NCBI RefSeq assembly: GCF_000374865.1
Contig: NZ_KB895457.1
Span: 1-64,000 of the forward strand
Origin: Arthrobacter sp. 135MFCol5.1
GTDB lineage: Bacteria > Actinomycetota > Actinomycetes > Actinomycetales > Micrococcaceae
Direction: 5' to 3'
Length of the DNA: 64,000 nt
This document shows positions 36,735 through 45,977 of this stretch, piece by piece. The notes beneath the pieces were generated by a model. That model made no database searches and was not told the origin of the DNA. It saw only the letters and a program-made list of their open reading frames with translations. The translations under genes and the position numbers were made by a program. How positions within the stretch are numbered: position 1 is the stretch's first letter; the number at the start of each line of letters is the position of its first letter.

Positions 36735-37277
36735 CTAGTTGTAGGCGGCGGCCCACCAGTTCAAGGAGGCGGCAAACACCAGCCAGGAAATGTACGGCAG
36801 CAGGAGTAACCCGGCGGTCCGGCTGATGGGACCAAAATAGAGAACGGTGACTCCGACGGCGGCAATGAGCGCCAGGATGATGCCAAGCCCAAACCACAGT
36901 GCAACGGTTCCAAAAACGGGGAAGAGGGCAAAGAACGCAGGGGTCCAGGCAAGGTTAAGGAGCAACTGGATCCCGTAGGCGGTGAGGGCGCTCCGGGTCC
37001 GCTCCGTCCGTTTGCGCCACACCAGCCAGCCGGCAACAGCCATCGCCGTGTAGAGGATTCCCCACACCGGGCCAAACACGCCGTTGGGCGGAGACCATGG
37101 CGCCTTGTCCGCCGTTGCATACCAGCCGTTGACGTTGCTGGCCGACGCCAATCCGCCCAGCGCCGCCACCAGCAAGGACGCCACCAGGAAGGCGGCGAGC
37201 CCGGCGATTTGGATCCCGGCGCCATAGGGCCGTCCGCGCTCCGCGGAAGTGCTGCTCTGGTCCCGGTCCGGCCTCAT
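36735..37277 (-). CDS. tspO: TspO/MBR-family membrane protein
   Basis: 180-residue integral membrane protein of the TspO (peripheral benzodiazepine receptor) family, about 150 residues in five helices preceded by a polar N-terminus of about 22 residues. Conserved features: WYATADKAPWSPPNGVFGPVWGI (first loop), LNLAWTPAFFALF and WLVFAASLNWWAAAYN at the end. TspO proteins bind porphyrins and other tetrapyrroles and take part in stress responses; the role here is not known. ATG 37277 is preferred (AAGGG 7 nt upstream) over a TTG at 37313. Convergent with sdaA. Confidence 0.9.
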   Translation of the reverse strand: MRPDRDQSSTSAERGRPYGAGIQIAGLAAFLVASLLVAALGGLASASNVNGWYATADKAPWSPPNGVFGPVWGILYTAMAVAGWLVWRKRTERTRSALTAYGIQLLLNLAWTPAFFALFPVFGTVALWFGLGIILALIAAVGVTVLYFGPISRTAGLLLLPYISWLVFAASLNWWAAAYN

Positions 37278-37398
37278 CCTCCAACCCTTGCGGACCCGGG
37301 GCGGCCCCGTCAAGGCGCCGCCCCGTGGACGGCCGGCGCCATGCCAGGCATCGCCGGGAGAAAGGCTCCAGCGGCTGAGGCTTTAGACTTGATGCTGC

Positions 37399-38532
37399 AT
37401 GTCCGCACGCATCCAGACCCACCGAAACCGCGCACAAACCCGATTGGACACGGCCCCCTTGCGAGAATTCACCGCACGTTTTGCCACAGCCGAGGAAATT
37501 GAGAACTGGGACAAGCACGTCACGGCCAACCCCAACGGCGGCAACATGCTGCAGTCCGCCGCCTACGCATCGGTCAAGAACGGGTCCGGCTGGAAAGTCC
37601 GCTTCCTTGTCCTGGAAGCCCCGGGAAACTCCAGTTACAACCTGGTCCTGGAAAAGTCATTTCCGGTCCTGGGTCGGCTCTGGTATCTCATCAAAGGCCC
37701 TGACGTTGCCGCCGCCGCGGACCTGAAAGCCGCCCTCGAAGCCTGCGCGGCCTTTGCCCGCAGCCGGAAACTGAACGTCTTTACCATCAAGGTGGAACCG
37801 GACATCATCGACACCGCCGAGGCGCAGCGGGACATCCAGGCCACGGGCCTTGTCAAAGCCCCCAATATCCAGTCCAACGACTCCACCGCGCTGCTGGACA
37901 TTTCCGGCAGCAGCGAGGACGTGTTCAAAGCGATCTCCTCGCGCGCCCGGAACGCCATCCGGCGCGCCGAACGCGAAGGCTGCCAGGTGGTACGGCAGGA
38001 ACAAGGCCCGGAAACCTACCGCGCCCTCTACGACCTGATGGCAGACACCGTCAACGCCAAGGGCTCCATGCCCCTGCGCAGCTACGACTACTACGCCAAG
38101 TTCTGGGACGAATTCTGCAGCCGTGGCCAAGGCAACTTCTTCTTCGTCTATGAGGATGGAAGGCCCAGCGTCGGAGCCTTCGTGATCAACTACGGTGCCA
38201 AGGCAACCTACAAGGACGGCGGGTCCACCCAAAACCGCAAGCAGTACGGCGACTCGCATTTGGTGCAGTGGGAAGCCATCCGCCGCATGCAGGAACTCGG
38301 CTGCACCGAATACGACTTTTGCGGCACCCCGCCTGCGGCCCGGATCAAGGACAAAACCCACAACCTGTACGGGATGGGAATGTTCAAGACCAGCTTCACC
38401 AAGACCGTCACCGACTTTGTGGGCTGCTACGACTACGTCCTTTCCCCGCTGCGCCACAAGCTCTGGACCAGTGGCGGCGAAAAGGTGCTCCGCCGGATTG
38501 AAACCGCCCGGACCGGCCAGCAGTTCTACTGA
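37399..38532 (+). CDS. FemAB-type peptidoglycan bridge aminoacyltransferase 1
   Basis: 377-residue cytosolic protein of the FemABX/Fmh (GNAT-like double domain) family. It uses aminoacyl-tRNA to add residues to the Lys side chain of lipid II. Signatures: NMLQSAAYASVKNGSGWKV near the N-terminus, the SRARNAIRRAEREGC stretch and the second-domain block AFVINYGAKATYKDGGS, EYDFCGTPP, GMGMFKTSF and TDFVGCYDYVLSPLR. Arthrobacter walls have interpeptide bridges built of Ala, Ser or Thr, which needs several such enzymes. It is followed 128 nt later by a second family member. No amino-acid specificity can be inferred. Confidence 0.88.
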   Translation: MSARIQTHRNRAQTRLDTAPLREFTARFATAEEIENWDKHVTANPNGGNMLQSAAYASVKNGSGWKVRFLVLEAPGNSSYNLVLEKSFPVLGRLWYLIKGPDVAAAADLKAALEACAAFARSRKLNVFTIKVEPDIIDTAEAQRDIQATGLVKAPNIQSNDSTALLDISGSSEDVFKAISSRARNAIRRAEREGCQVVRQEQGPETYRALYDLMADTVNAKGSMPLRSYDYYAKFWDEFCSRGQGNFFFVYEDGRPSVGAFVINYGAKATYKDGGSTQNRKQYGDSHLVQWEAIRRMQELGCTEYDFCGTPPAARIKDKTHNLYGMGMFKTSFTKTVTDFVGCYDYVLSPLRHKLWTSGGEKVLRRIETARTGQQFY

Positions 38533-38660
38533 CCGGCATCCCGTGGGATGCACCCACCGCAGCCCACGGCCGGACCGTACGTCCCGTGCAGCCCGCCCCG
38601 AACACCGTCCGCCCAGCGCGTGCCCACCAGGCCGCGAAGAGTCCCGAAGAAGGTCACCCC

Positions 38661-39977
38661 TTGAATCCTGTTTCCGCCGCTACCGGACTTGAATATGCCA
38701 CGCTCAGCGACGCCGAGTTTGAGGCCTTCGCCGTAAAGCACCCGCAAAACAGCTTCCTGCAGTCCATCGACTTTGCCCGTTTCCAGCGCGCCCGGGGCCA
38801 GCAGGTGGAACTCTTCGGCGTCCGGCGCGGCGGCGAACTCGTCGCCGCCGGCAAGCTCAACTACTCGACCACCAGGCTTGGCTACACCATCTGCGAATGC
38901 GCCAAGGGCCCCCTCATGGACTACGAGGACCGCAACCTGGTGAGTGGCGTCGTCGAACTCCTCCGCAAGCACGCCGCCGGCCGCAAAGCCGCTGAACTGC
39001 GGATCTCCCCGAACATCAGGTACATCGCACGGGACGCCGACGGCGCCGAGCACCCGGACGTCGAGGACAACCGTCCGCTCGTGGCGGACCTGGAGCGGCT
39101 CGGGTTCCGGCACCAGGGCCTGGACATGAACTTCGTTAACGTGAACTGGATGTTCATCAAGAGCCTCGTGGGAATCCAGGACGCCGAAGAACTCATCATG
39201 GGCACCAGTTACCGGACCCGGAAGGCCATCCGCAAGGCCGAAAAGAACGGCGTCTTCCTGGAACAGGCCACGCTGGAAACCCTGGACGACTTCTACGGGG
39301 CGTTGAGCCGGGCCGGGGACGAAAAGGGATTCACCTACCGCGAGCGCGCCTACTACGAGCACCTGCTCAGGACCACCTCGGCGGAATTCACCAAGCTCAT
39401 GATGGCCAAGATCGACATCCCCGCGTACCGGAAATCCATCACCGAGCGCCTGGCAGCTGAGTCTGCCACCGCCGCGGAGCTCCGGCGTGAAGTGGAAGAA
39501 ACGGGCAGCAAGAAGAAAGCCAACCGGCTCAAAGTGGTCCAGGACCTGGTGGACAGCTACGAGCGGAGCCTCAAGGACATCGAGAGGTTCCCGGATTCGG
39601 TCGGGACCGCCACCGTGGCAGCCATCCACTTCGTCTGCTACGGCGATGAGGTGGTGTGCGTGATCGGCGGCACCGTCCAGGACTACATCTACTTCAACGG
39701 CGCCACCTCACTGTACTGGGGCATGATGCTGCACGCCCTGGAGAAGGAATACCCGCGGTACAACTTCTACGGCACGTTCGGCATCTCCGGACAGGACGAG
39801 GAGGGGCACGGCGGCTACGAATTCAAGAAGGGATTCGGCGGCGAAGTGGTCCAGCTGGTGGGCGACTTCACCATGCCCGTACGGCCCGCGGCCTTCCATG
39901 CCAACCGGCTGGCCAGATCAGCCGCCGCCGCTGCCCGTACCCTGCTTGGCAAGCTGCCGCTGAAGCGCGCAGCCTGA
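38661..39977 (+). CDS. FemAB-type peptidoglycan bridge aminoacyltransferase 2
   Basis: 438-residue FemA/B-like protein. N-terminal NSFLQSIDFARFQRARGQQV and GYTICECAKGPLMDY, then TSYRTRKAIRKAEKNGV. A long charged helical insertion (about 285-345, SITERLAAESATAAELRREV onward) is the tRNA-synthetase-like coiled-coil arm found in true FemA/FemB but absent from protein 1. The second GNAT domain ends NFYGTFGISGQDEEGHGGYE and FKKGFGGEVVQLVGDF. TTG at 38661 with GAAGAAGG about 8 nt upstream is preferred over a GTG at 38586 that has no ribosome site. It probably adds a different residue of the same cross-bridge. Confidence 0.88.
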   Translation: MNPVSAATGLEYATLSDAEFEAFAVKHPQNSFLQSIDFARFQRARGQQVELFGVRRGGELVAAGKLNYSTTRLGYTICECAKGPLMDYEDRNLVSGVVELLRKHAAGRKAAELRISPNIRYIARDADGAEHPDVEDNRPLVADLERLGFRHQGLDMNFVNVNWMFIKSLVGIQDAEELIMGTSYRTRKAIRKAEKNGVFLEQATLETLDDFYGALSRAGDEKGFTYRERAYYEHLLRTTSAEFTKLMMAKIDIPAYRKSITERLAAESATAAELRREVEETGSKKKANRLKVVQDLVDSYERSLKDIERFPDSVGTATVAAIHFVCYGDEVVCVIGGTVQDYIYFNGATSLYWGMMLHALEKEYPRYNFYGTFGISGQDEEGHGGYEFKKGFGGEVVQLVGDFTMPVRPAAFHANRLARSAAAAARTLLGKLPLKRAA

Positions 39978-40011
39978 CCGTCCACACACCGCGCAGAGGG
40001 AGGAACCGGGC

Positions 40012-41499
40012 ATGACCGACCGGCACGAACGGCCAGGGTCCAGGCCGAAGACTGACGGCCTGCCCAAGACTGAGCCGCTGACCCCTGCCCAGATGCGGCA
40101 GGACGCAGCCGCCCGGAGGATGCTGCGGCGCCTGGTGCAGGGCGAGAACCCGCCCACCGCCCCCTTGAGCATCGTGGACCGCCTGGCGGGCAGCCCCTAC
40201 GCCAACCCCACCATCCAGGTGGGCGGTGTGGACACATCGGCCCGCAAGACCCTGGACTTCGCGCTCCACCTGGCAGAGACCATGTTCCGCTACGGGGCGG
40301 GCGCCCTGGAGGTGGAGACCAGCATCATCGCCGTCACGGCCGCCCTGGGCCTGAAGAATATCGAGGTGGACATCACCAACCAGTCCGTGGGCATCAATTA
40401 CGCCCCCAAGGACCAGACGCCCATCGCCCTGCTGCGCGTGGTGCGGTCCTGGACCAACAACTACGCCGGCCTTGCCAAGGTCCACCAGCTGGTCACGGAT
40501 ATCGTGGCTGGCGGCGTGGGCCGCGAGGAAGCCATCCGCAGGCTCAACGAGGCCATCACCAGCCCCAAACCGTATCCGCGCTGGATGGTCACCGCCGCAT
40601 TCGGTGTTTTCGCCGCCGTGTTCGTCGGTGTGCTGGGCGGCGGCGTGGTGTCCTCGGCCATCGCGTTCGTAGCCAACATCGGGATCAGCCTGCTGGCCCG
40701 GCAACTGGGCCGCTGGCGGGTCCCGGACTTCTTCACCACGGCCAGCTGCTCGTTCGTCGTCACCATCCTTGCCTTGCTGCTCTGGCAGTTCGGTCTCACC
40801 GCGTCACCGTCGATCGTGGTGGTGGGCGGCATCCTGCTGCTGCTGCCCACCGGACGGCTGGTCTCGTCCGTACAGGACGCCATCAACGGCTTCCCGGTCA
40901 CCGCCGCGGGCCGGTTCCTGTCAACCCTGCTGACCTTCGGTGCGATCGTGGCCGGCATTGCCGTGGCCTTCGTGGTGGGGGAGCTGACAGGGTTGCAGCG
41001 GATCGACGTCACGCAGACCTTCCCGCCCGCCTACGATCTGTGGGTCCTTATCCTGTTCGTGGCCGCTGCGGTGATGGCCATCGGCATCACCGAGCAGACC
41101 ACCTGGCAGCTCCTGCTGCCAACGGCGGGAGTAGGCGTGGCAGGCTACCTGGTGCTGCTCGGCGGCGGCCTGCTGGGGATCGGGGACCGCTTCGCCCCGG
41201 CGCTGGCGGCCGTTGTCATCGGCCTCCTGGCACGTGTGGTGGCACTGCGGATGGGCGCGCCGCAGCTGGTGGTGGCTGTGCCCGCGGCGCTGATCCTGCT
41301 GCCAGGGCTCACCATCTTCCGGTCCATGTATGTGCTCACGGTCGAGGAATCGGAAATCCTGAACGGCGCGGGCGGCATGCTCAGCGCCGGCGCCATCGTG
41401 CTGGGAACAGCCGGCGGGATCGTCCTGGGCGATGTGCTGGCCAGGCCCCTGACCCGCAGCCTGGCGAGCAACGAGCGCCGCCGCGCCCGGCGGCGCTAG
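40012..41499 (+). CDS. Threonine/serine exporter family protein (ThrE type)
   Basis: 495-residue membrane protein of the ThrE family, known from Corynebacterium to export threonine and serine. The N-terminal soluble part (about 65-190) holds the DUF1212 region (TLDFALHLAETMFRYGAGAL, NIEVDITNQSVGINY). Ten hydrophobic segments follow (about 195-475), in two five-helix halves. The basic C-terminus ends SNERRRARRR. GGAGG lies upstream of the ATG. It follows the FemAB pair by 34 bp on the same strand; if the bridge contains Ser/Thr, cotranscription could be meaningful, but that is speculation. Confidence 0.9.
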   Translation: MTDRHERPGSRPKTDGLPKTEPLTPAQMRQDAAARRMLRRLVQGENPPTAPLSIVDRLAGSPYANPTIQVGGVDTSARKTLDFALHLAETMFRYGAGALEVETSIIAVTAALGLKNIEVDITNQSVGINYAPKDQTPIALLRVVRSWTNNYAGLAKVHQLVTDIVAGGVGREEAIRRLNEAITSPKPYPRWMVTAAFGVFAAVFVGVLGGGVVSSAIAFVANIGISLLARQLGRWRVPDFFTTASCSFVVTILALLLWQFGLTASPSIVVVGGILLLLPTGRLVSSVQDAINGFPVTAAGRFLSTLLTFGAIVAGIAVAFVVGELTGLQRIDVTQTFPPAYDLWVLILFVAAAVMAIGITEQTTWQLLLPTAGVGVAGYLVLLGGGLLGIGDRFAPALAAVVIGLLARVVALRMGAPQLVVAVPAALILLPGLTIFRSMYVLTVEESEILNGAGGMLSAGAIVLGTAGGIVLGDVLARPLTRSLASNERRRARRR

Positions 41500-42335
41500 A
41501 TTTGCCCTACCGGCAACTTCTTCTCTGCCTGGAACACGTCTTCCACGCGGCCCTGCGCCCAGTACCCGGACAATGACACCTGGCGCCGCTCCAGGCCGCG
41601 CTGCTTGAAGAAGACCTCGCGCAGGGACTTCATGTAGCCCCGCTCGCCGTGGGCAAAGACATCCACGGTGCCGGCAGGCCACTCCGCGCCCGCCACGGCA
41701 TCCACCAGCAACGTGCTCGAGCCCGCCGGGACTTCGCCGCGGACCAGCCACCGGACCTCGAGTCCGGCCGGAGCGTTCAGGGGCTGGATGTCGGCCTCGG
41801 CCCCGACTTCCAGGAAGGCCAGCCCCACTGCGGTGGGAGGAAGTGCCTCGATGGACGCGGCAATGGCCGGCAGGGCGGCCTCATCACCGGCGAACAGATA
41901 CCAGTCAGCCTCGGGATTGGGGTTGTACGCACCGCCCGGGCCGGTAAAGGTGAGCGTCTCGCCGGGCCGGGCGTTGGCCGCCCACGGACCGGCCAGGCCT
42001 TCGTCGCCATGGACCACGAAGTCGATGGCGAGCTCCTTGGCCCCGGGATCCACCCAGCGGAGCGTGTAGGTGCGGGTATACGGCCACTGCTCGCGCGGCA
42101 TGGTTTCCCGGACCGTCCACAGATCCAGGGGGGAGGGATAGTCCACGCCGGGCTGTGGGAACACGATCTTTACATAACGGTCCACGAATGCGTTGTTGAC
42201 GAAGTCCCTGAATCCGTCCCCACCTGCGATGACCCGGACCATGTGCGGGGACAACTGCTCTTTGCGCAGTACCGTCAGGTTGACCTGGGGGCGGTTGTTT
42301 TTCGTAGCGCTGGTGGCGGCGGGGACAGTGCTCAT
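41496..42335 (-). CDS. Siderophore-interacting protein (flavin-dependent ferric reductase)
   Basis: 279-residue protein of the SIP/ViuB family, which reduces ferric siderophores after uptake using FAD and NAD(P)H. FAD-binding motif RTYTLRWVDP (RxYT, about 93-102) follows YVKIVFPQPG; the NAD-binding half has WYLFAGDEAALPAI and VDVFAHGERGYMKSLR. The last residues (RRQVSLSGYWAQGRVED) match the C-terminal family tail. An inverted repeat AGGC-AA-GCCT directly abuts the start codon, resembling a DtxR iron box. Its stop overlaps that of ThrE as CTAG. It starts 9 bp after the ung stop. Confidence 0.92.
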   Translation of the reverse strand: MSTVPAATSATKNNRPQVNLTVLRKEQLSPHMVRVIAGGDGFRDFVNNAFVDRYVKIVFPQPGVDYPSPLDLWTVRETMPREQWPYTRTYTLRWVDPGAKELAIDFVVHGDEGLAGPWAANARPGETLTFTGPGGAYNPNPEADWYLFAGDEAALPAIAASIEALPPTAVGLAFLEVGAEADIQPLNAPAGLEVRWLVRGEVPAGSSTLLVDAVAGAEWPAGTVDVFAHGERGYMKSLREVFFKQRGLERRQVSLSGYWAQGRVEDVFQAEKKLPVGQI

Positions 42336-42349
42336 CAGGCAAGCCTAAG
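42335..42349 (-). promoter_or_regulatory. Iron-box-like inverted repeat at the SIP start
   Basis: On the minus strand CTTAGGCTTGCCTGA, with dyad AGGC-TT-GCCT. It matches the first half and the dyad of DtxR/IdeR boxes and contains TAGGCT, a possible -10 about 7 nt before the ATG. The DtxR homologue at 62088 is the natural candidate regulator. Confidence 0.4.
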
Positions 42350-43121
42350 CCAGGGGCACCGGCGGGAGCTCCCAGGTTACGTCCGGCGCACCCTGTCCCC
42401 GCAGCAGCTCGTTCACACGGCTGAATGGCCGGGAACCAAAGAAGCCGCGCGAGGCGGATAACGGACTGGGGTGCGCGCTGGCGACGACGGGCGCACCGGC
42501 CAGGAGGGGCCTTACCCCCTCCGCCTCCTTGCCCCACAAGACGGCTACCAGGGGCGTCCTGGACCCGTCCGCGGCCCGACGTCCGGCCACTGCCGTGACT
42601 GCCGCCGTCGTAATGTCCTCCCAGCCCTTGCCCCGGTGGGAGCCCGCGGACCCCGCCCGGACGGTGAGCACCCGGTTCAGGAGCAGGACTCCCTGATCCG
42701 CCCAGGCGGACAGGTCGCCGTGGACGCGAGGGGAGATGCCCAGGTCGGATTCGAGTTCACGGTAGATGTTCGCCAGGCTGCGGGGGAGCGGGCGCGTGCG
42801 CGCGTCCACGGAGAAGGAAAGGCCGACGGCGTGCCCCGGCGTGGGGTAGGGGTCCTGCCCCACAATGAGGACTTTCACGCCGGCGAGCGGCTGGCGGAAC
42901 GCACGCAGGACGTTCGACGGCGGCGGGAGGATCGGGTGCCCGGCCGCCTCTTCGCCGGCAAGGAAGTCCAGCACCGACCGCAGCTTCGCTTCGACGCCCT
43001 GCAGCGCCGCCGCCCAGTCAGGCGCCATGAGCTCCGCCAGGGGCAGCTTGGCCAGGTCGCTGAAGCGGGTGGCGTCCGCCGGGTCCTGCTGCAGGTCGAA
43101 CAACGCATCCGATTCAAACAT
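42345..43121 (-). CDS. ung: Uracil-DNA glycosylase, family 1
   Basis: 258-residue base-excision enzyme that removes uracil from DNA. Catalytic motif [18 protein letters not shown] (88-105, with catalytic D90) and the uracil-binding loop [17 protein letters not shown] near residue 215 are intact; [17 protein letters not shown] is the expected central strand. ATG 43121 begins the homologous region; an upstream frame to 43223 would add 34 residues without similarity. Divergent from the DUF3263 gene. Confidence 0.95.
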   Translation of the reverse strand: MFESDALFDLQQDPADATRFSDLAKLPLAELMAPDWAAALQGVEAKLRSVLDFLAGEEAAGHPILPPPSNVLRAFRQPLAGVKVLIVGQDPYPTPGHAVGLSFSVDARTRPLPRSLANIYRELESDLGISPRVHGDLSAWADQGVLLLNRVLTVRAGSAGSHRGKGWEDITTAAVTAVAGRRAADGSRTPLVAVLWGKEAEGVRPLLAGAPVVASAHPSPLSASRGFFGSRPFSRVNELLRGQGAPDVTWELPPVPLA

Positions 43122-43250
43122 CGGTCCATTCTTGCAGCAGGAGCCCGCCGGTCGGGAAAGTGCGTCGACGGCCGGGCCGAATGACACTCCTGTGATTCGC
43201 CCGCTAGCATGGGGGTAAGACATTTACCGTAACCAGCGAAGGAGTGTGCC

Positions 43251-43580
43251 GTGGCGGAACCGGCCCGGGAACACCTGCCGGAGCAGGATCCACGGAATTC
43301 CCTGCTGGCGGATTTTCTGCTCCGTGACTCCTCCCTCACCGAGCGCGAACAGCAGATGCTGGCGCTGGAGCGGCAGTGGTGGAAGTACGCGGGGGCCAAG
43401 GAACAGGCCATCCGGGAGCTGTTCGACCTCTCCGCAACCCATTACTACCAGCTCCTCAATGCCCTGATCGACCGCGAGGATGCCCTGGCCCACGATCCCA
43501 TGCTGGTCAAGAGATTGCGTAGACTACGTACGTCGCGCCACCGTGCACGCACCGCCCGCCGCCTGGGATCCGACGCTTAG
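43251..43580 (+). CDS. DUF3263 protein
   Basis: 109-residue protein of the actinobacterial DUF3263 family. The central segment LTEREQQMLALERQWWKYAG (about 30-49) and the helix IRELFDLSATHYYQLLNALI, which resembles a helix-turn-helix, are the family signature. The C-terminus is very basic (LRRLRTSRHRARTARRLG), so DNA or RNA binding is plausible but untested. GTG start with AAGGAG 7 nt upstream. It is followed after 51 bp by a LytR_C-domain gene, the usual neighbour of this family. Confidence 0.88.
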   Translation: MAEPAREHLPEQDPRNSLLADFLLRDSSLTEREQQMLALERQWWKYAGAKEQAIRELFDLSATHYYQLLNALIDREDALAHDPMLVKRLRRLRTSRHRARTARRLGSDA

Positions 43581-43631
43581 CACGCCCCAGGCCGGGACCC
43601 TGGCAGCAATCAACAAGGATGTCCTTCCACC

Positions 43632-44264
43632 ATGACCAAATACGCCCGCGATGAATTCGACAAGGTCCCCGAGGCCGCGTCGCGACAAGGTGTCCACCGG
43701 ACGGCCTCGGCCCCGTCCCGGGTGCGGCTGTGGCCCATCCTCGCAGTGGGCGTCGCGGCGCTGGCGATCGGGCTGGTGTCTTTCCTGATCCTCCCCAAGC
43801 TGGGGTTCAACGCCACGGCAACCGAGGCCTCTGCCAGCGTGGAATCCACCGCGTTGGCGGGTACCGGATCCACCCCTTCCACCACGCAGGCAACCACGCC
43901 CCCGGCCGCTTCAGAACCTTCGGCCACCGCCGGGCCGTCCCCAAGCGGCAGCCCGGAGCCGACGCAGTCGGCCACCCAGCAGGCCGTCGTCGACCGGACG
44001 CAGGCAGTGGCCGTCTACAACGCGGCCGGTACCGCCGGGCTGGCCAGCCGCATTGGCGGAACAGTCCAGGCTGACGGCTGGAAGCTCGGACAGGTAGGCA
44101 ACTGGTCCGGCGCACCGCAGAAATCCTCCGTGATCTACTACGCCGGTCCGCAGCAACTGGCCAGTGCCCAGGAGCTCGCCGCACTGTTGAACATCCCCAC
44201 GGTCGTCAGCAGCACCGAGTTCCAGGTGCCGCTCGTGGTGGTCCTGGGCCCCGGGTACCGGTAA
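43632..44264 (+). CDS. LytR C-terminal-domain membrane protein
   Basis: 210-residue protein with a short cytosolic N-terminus, one transmembrane helix (about 33-54), a Ser/Thr/Pro-rich extracytoplasmic linker (about 60-118) and a LytR_C domain (about 120-210: QAVAVYNAAGTAGLASRIGG, VIYYAGPQQLASAQELAALL). This domain occurs at the end of LytR-CpsA-Psr wall-polymer ligases and as stand-alone anchored proteins in actinobacteria. A cell-wall role is inferred. Probably cotranscribed with the DUF3263 gene. Confidence 0.85.
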   Translation: MTKYARDEFDKVPEAASRQGVHRTASAPSRVRLWPILAVGVAALAIGLVSFLILPKLGFNATATEASASVESTALAGTGSTPSTTQATTPPAASEPSATAGPSPSGSPEPTQSATQQAVVDRTQAVAVYNAAGTAGLASRIGGTVQADGWKLGQVGNWSGAPQKSSVIYYAGPQQLASAQELAALLNIPTVVSSTEFQVPLVVVLGPGYR

Positions 44265-44426
44265 CCGGCCGGCCTCAGTTACGCCTGCATAACGTTCCCG
44301 GCCCGGGGCCTGCCGCAGCCTGCGGCCCGTGGCGGCCTTTGGCTAGAGTGATTCCAGGCCACGGCCCGCGGGGCTGCACGCAACAGCACCGGCCCACCCG
44401 GCCGCAACGGAAAAGAGTTGGTCACC

Positions 44427-44633
44427 ATGGCACTGGGAACCGTCAAATGGTTCAACGCTGAAAAAGGCTACGGCTTCATCACCGTTGACGGCTCCAGTGA
44501 TGACATCTTTGTCCATTGGTCTGCGATCGGGGGCGAAGGCTACCGGGCCCTTGAGGAAGGACAACGGGTGCAGCTGGAGGTCGGCGAGGGCGACAAGGGC
44601 CCGCAGGCGGAAAACGTCCGGCCCGCCGAGTGA
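44427..44633 (+). CDS. Cold-shock-domain protein
   Basis: 68-residue single OB-fold RNA/ssDNA-binding protein. RNP1 KGYGFI (13-18) and RNP2 DIFVH (26-30) are present after the usual opening [23 protein letters not shown] lies about 8 nt before ATG 44427. Its stop overlaps the GTG start of the following lipoprotein gene as GTGA (44630-44633), which implies translational coupling. Such proteins act as RNA chaperones; whether it is cold induced is not visible. Confidence 0.93.
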   Translation: MALGTVKWFNAEKGYGFITVDGSSDDIFVHWSAIGGEGYRALEEGQRVQLEVGEGDKGPQAENVRPAE

Positions 44634-45892
44634 AGCCGAAGCACCGTCCCGCCGTCCGCGCTGCCCTGGCCGTTTCCCTGGCAGCCGTTCTCGGCGCCAC
44701 AGCCTGCTCCGGGACAGGCGGAAACGCCCGGGTGGAATCCGCCGAGGCATCCGGCGACGGCGTCCTCCGGGTGGGCCTGGTCCTGGACAACACCGGCGGC
44801 AACGCTTTCCTGAACCAGCCACAGCTCGCCGCCGCCAAGCTGGCCGTCCAGGACATCAACGCAGCCGGGGGACACAAGGGCCGCCCCGTCGAACTGCTGC
44901 CCGCACACCCGGAACAGGACACCGCCGGGCAGGCAAAAGCCCTGCTCGCCGCCAAGGCGGACGTGGTCATCGGACCCACCGACTCCAGCCATGCAGAGGC
45001 AGCCGTAGGCGTCCTGTCCCGCGCGCGCATACCGCTCATCTCCCCGGCCAACACCGCTGCCGGCCTGACCGGAATGGCCAGCGGCGGCTACTACTTCCGC
45101 ACCGCGGCGGCCGACGTCGCGCAAGGGCCTGTGTTGGCCAAACTCGCCAAGGACGCCGGGGCTGCCACCGTCAGCGTGCTGTACCAGGAAGGCACCTACG
45201 GCAAGGACCTGCAGGCCGCCGTCACGGAAGCGGCAAAGCAGTCCGGGCTTACCGTCCTTCCCGGTGCCGGCTTCACGACCGGGGACGCCGCGGCGGCAAG
45301 CTCCATCGCCAAAGCCAAGCCGGACGCCGTCGTCCTGATAGCCCGTGAGGGCGCCCAAGGCGCACTGGCCGCGCTGAACGGTACCGGCGTTGGCGGTTCA
45401 CGCATCATCATGAGCGACGGCGCTTTCGCCCGCTACGGCTCCGGCCTCGGTTCCAAGGTCTTGGATGGCGCCCGCGCGGTGGTACCGGGACAGCTGCCTT
45501 CCGCCGCCTTCCAGCAAAAACTCCTGGCGGTGGACCCGTCGCTGCAGGACGTCTCCTACGCTGCCGAAACCTACGACGCCGTGACCCTGGCCGCGCTGGC
45601 GGCGGCCCGCGCGCAGGACGACGCCGGCCGTTCGATCGCCGCCAACCTGATCCCGGTATCGGGCGGAACAGCGGCACCAGGCGCCGGAACGGCTGCTGCG
45701 CCGTGCGTGACCTACAAGGCGTGCCTGGGCGGCCTGGCTGCCGGCCCCGACATCAATTACGACGGCGAGTCGGGCCCCATTGCCTTCGACGCGAACGGGG
45801 ATATCACCGTGGCGTCCTTCTCCGTCTTTACATACGGGCCGGACAACCTGCCCACTCCGAGCGGCCGGGAGACAGCCGGACATCAGGGCTGA
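44630..45892 (+). CDS. Branched-chain-amino-acid-type ABC substrate-binding lipoprotein
   Basis: 420-residue exported lipoprotein. Signal peptide [17 protein letters not shown] with Cys near residue 26; then a type-I periplasmic-binding fold ([90 protein letters not shown] and the end [14 protein letters not shown]). This is the LivJ/Leu-Ile-Val-binding family. No permease or ATPase genes follow, so the partner is elsewhere or it acts as a receptor. The GTG start at 44630 is inside the csp stop; no independent ribosome site is seen. No terminator follows. Confidence 0.88.
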   Translation: MKPKHRPAVRAALAVSLAAVLGATACSGTGGNARVESAEASGDGVLRVGLVLDNTGGNAFLNQPQLAAAKLAVQDINAAGGHKGRPVELLPAHPEQDTAGQAKALLAAKADVVIGPTDSSHAEAAVGVLSRARIPLISPANTAAGLTGMASGGYYFRTAAADVAQGPVLAKLAKDAGAATVSVLYQEGTYGKDLQAAVTEAAKQSGLTVLPGAGFTTGDAAAASSIAKAKPDAVVLIAREGAQGALAALNGTGVGGSRIIMSDGAFARYGSGLGSKVLDGARAVVPGQLPSAAFQQKLLAVDPSLQDVSYAAETYDAVTLAALAAARAQDDAGRSIAANLIPVSGGTAAPGAGTAAAPCVTYKACLGGLAAGPDINYDGESGPIAFDANGDITVASFSVFTYGPDNLPTPSGRETAGHQG

Positions 45893-45942
45893 TCGCCCTC
45901 GGCGAAGCGACCGCCGCCAGCAGCCCGTCCGGTGTCTTTTCG

Positions 45943-45969
45943 CTTGCACTCTCACCGGGGGAGTGCTAA
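45943..45969 (+). promoter_or_regulatory. CIRCE element 1 (HrcA operator)
   Basis: CTTGCACTC-N9-GAGTGCTAA: right arm perfect, left arm 7/9 to TTAGCACTC. The element stretches from the -35 to the -10 of the groEL promoter, so HrcA binding would exclude RNA polymerase. Confidence 0.85.
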
Positions 45970-45972
45970 TTA
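45944..45972 (+). promoter_or_regulatory. groEL promoter
   Basis: TTGCAC, exact 17-nt spacer, TAATTA: a good primary-sigma promoter lying within CIRCE 1. The start would be near 45980, at the beginning of CIRCE 2, leaving a leader of about 200 nt. Confidence 0.65.
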
Positions 45973-45977
45973 TGGAG

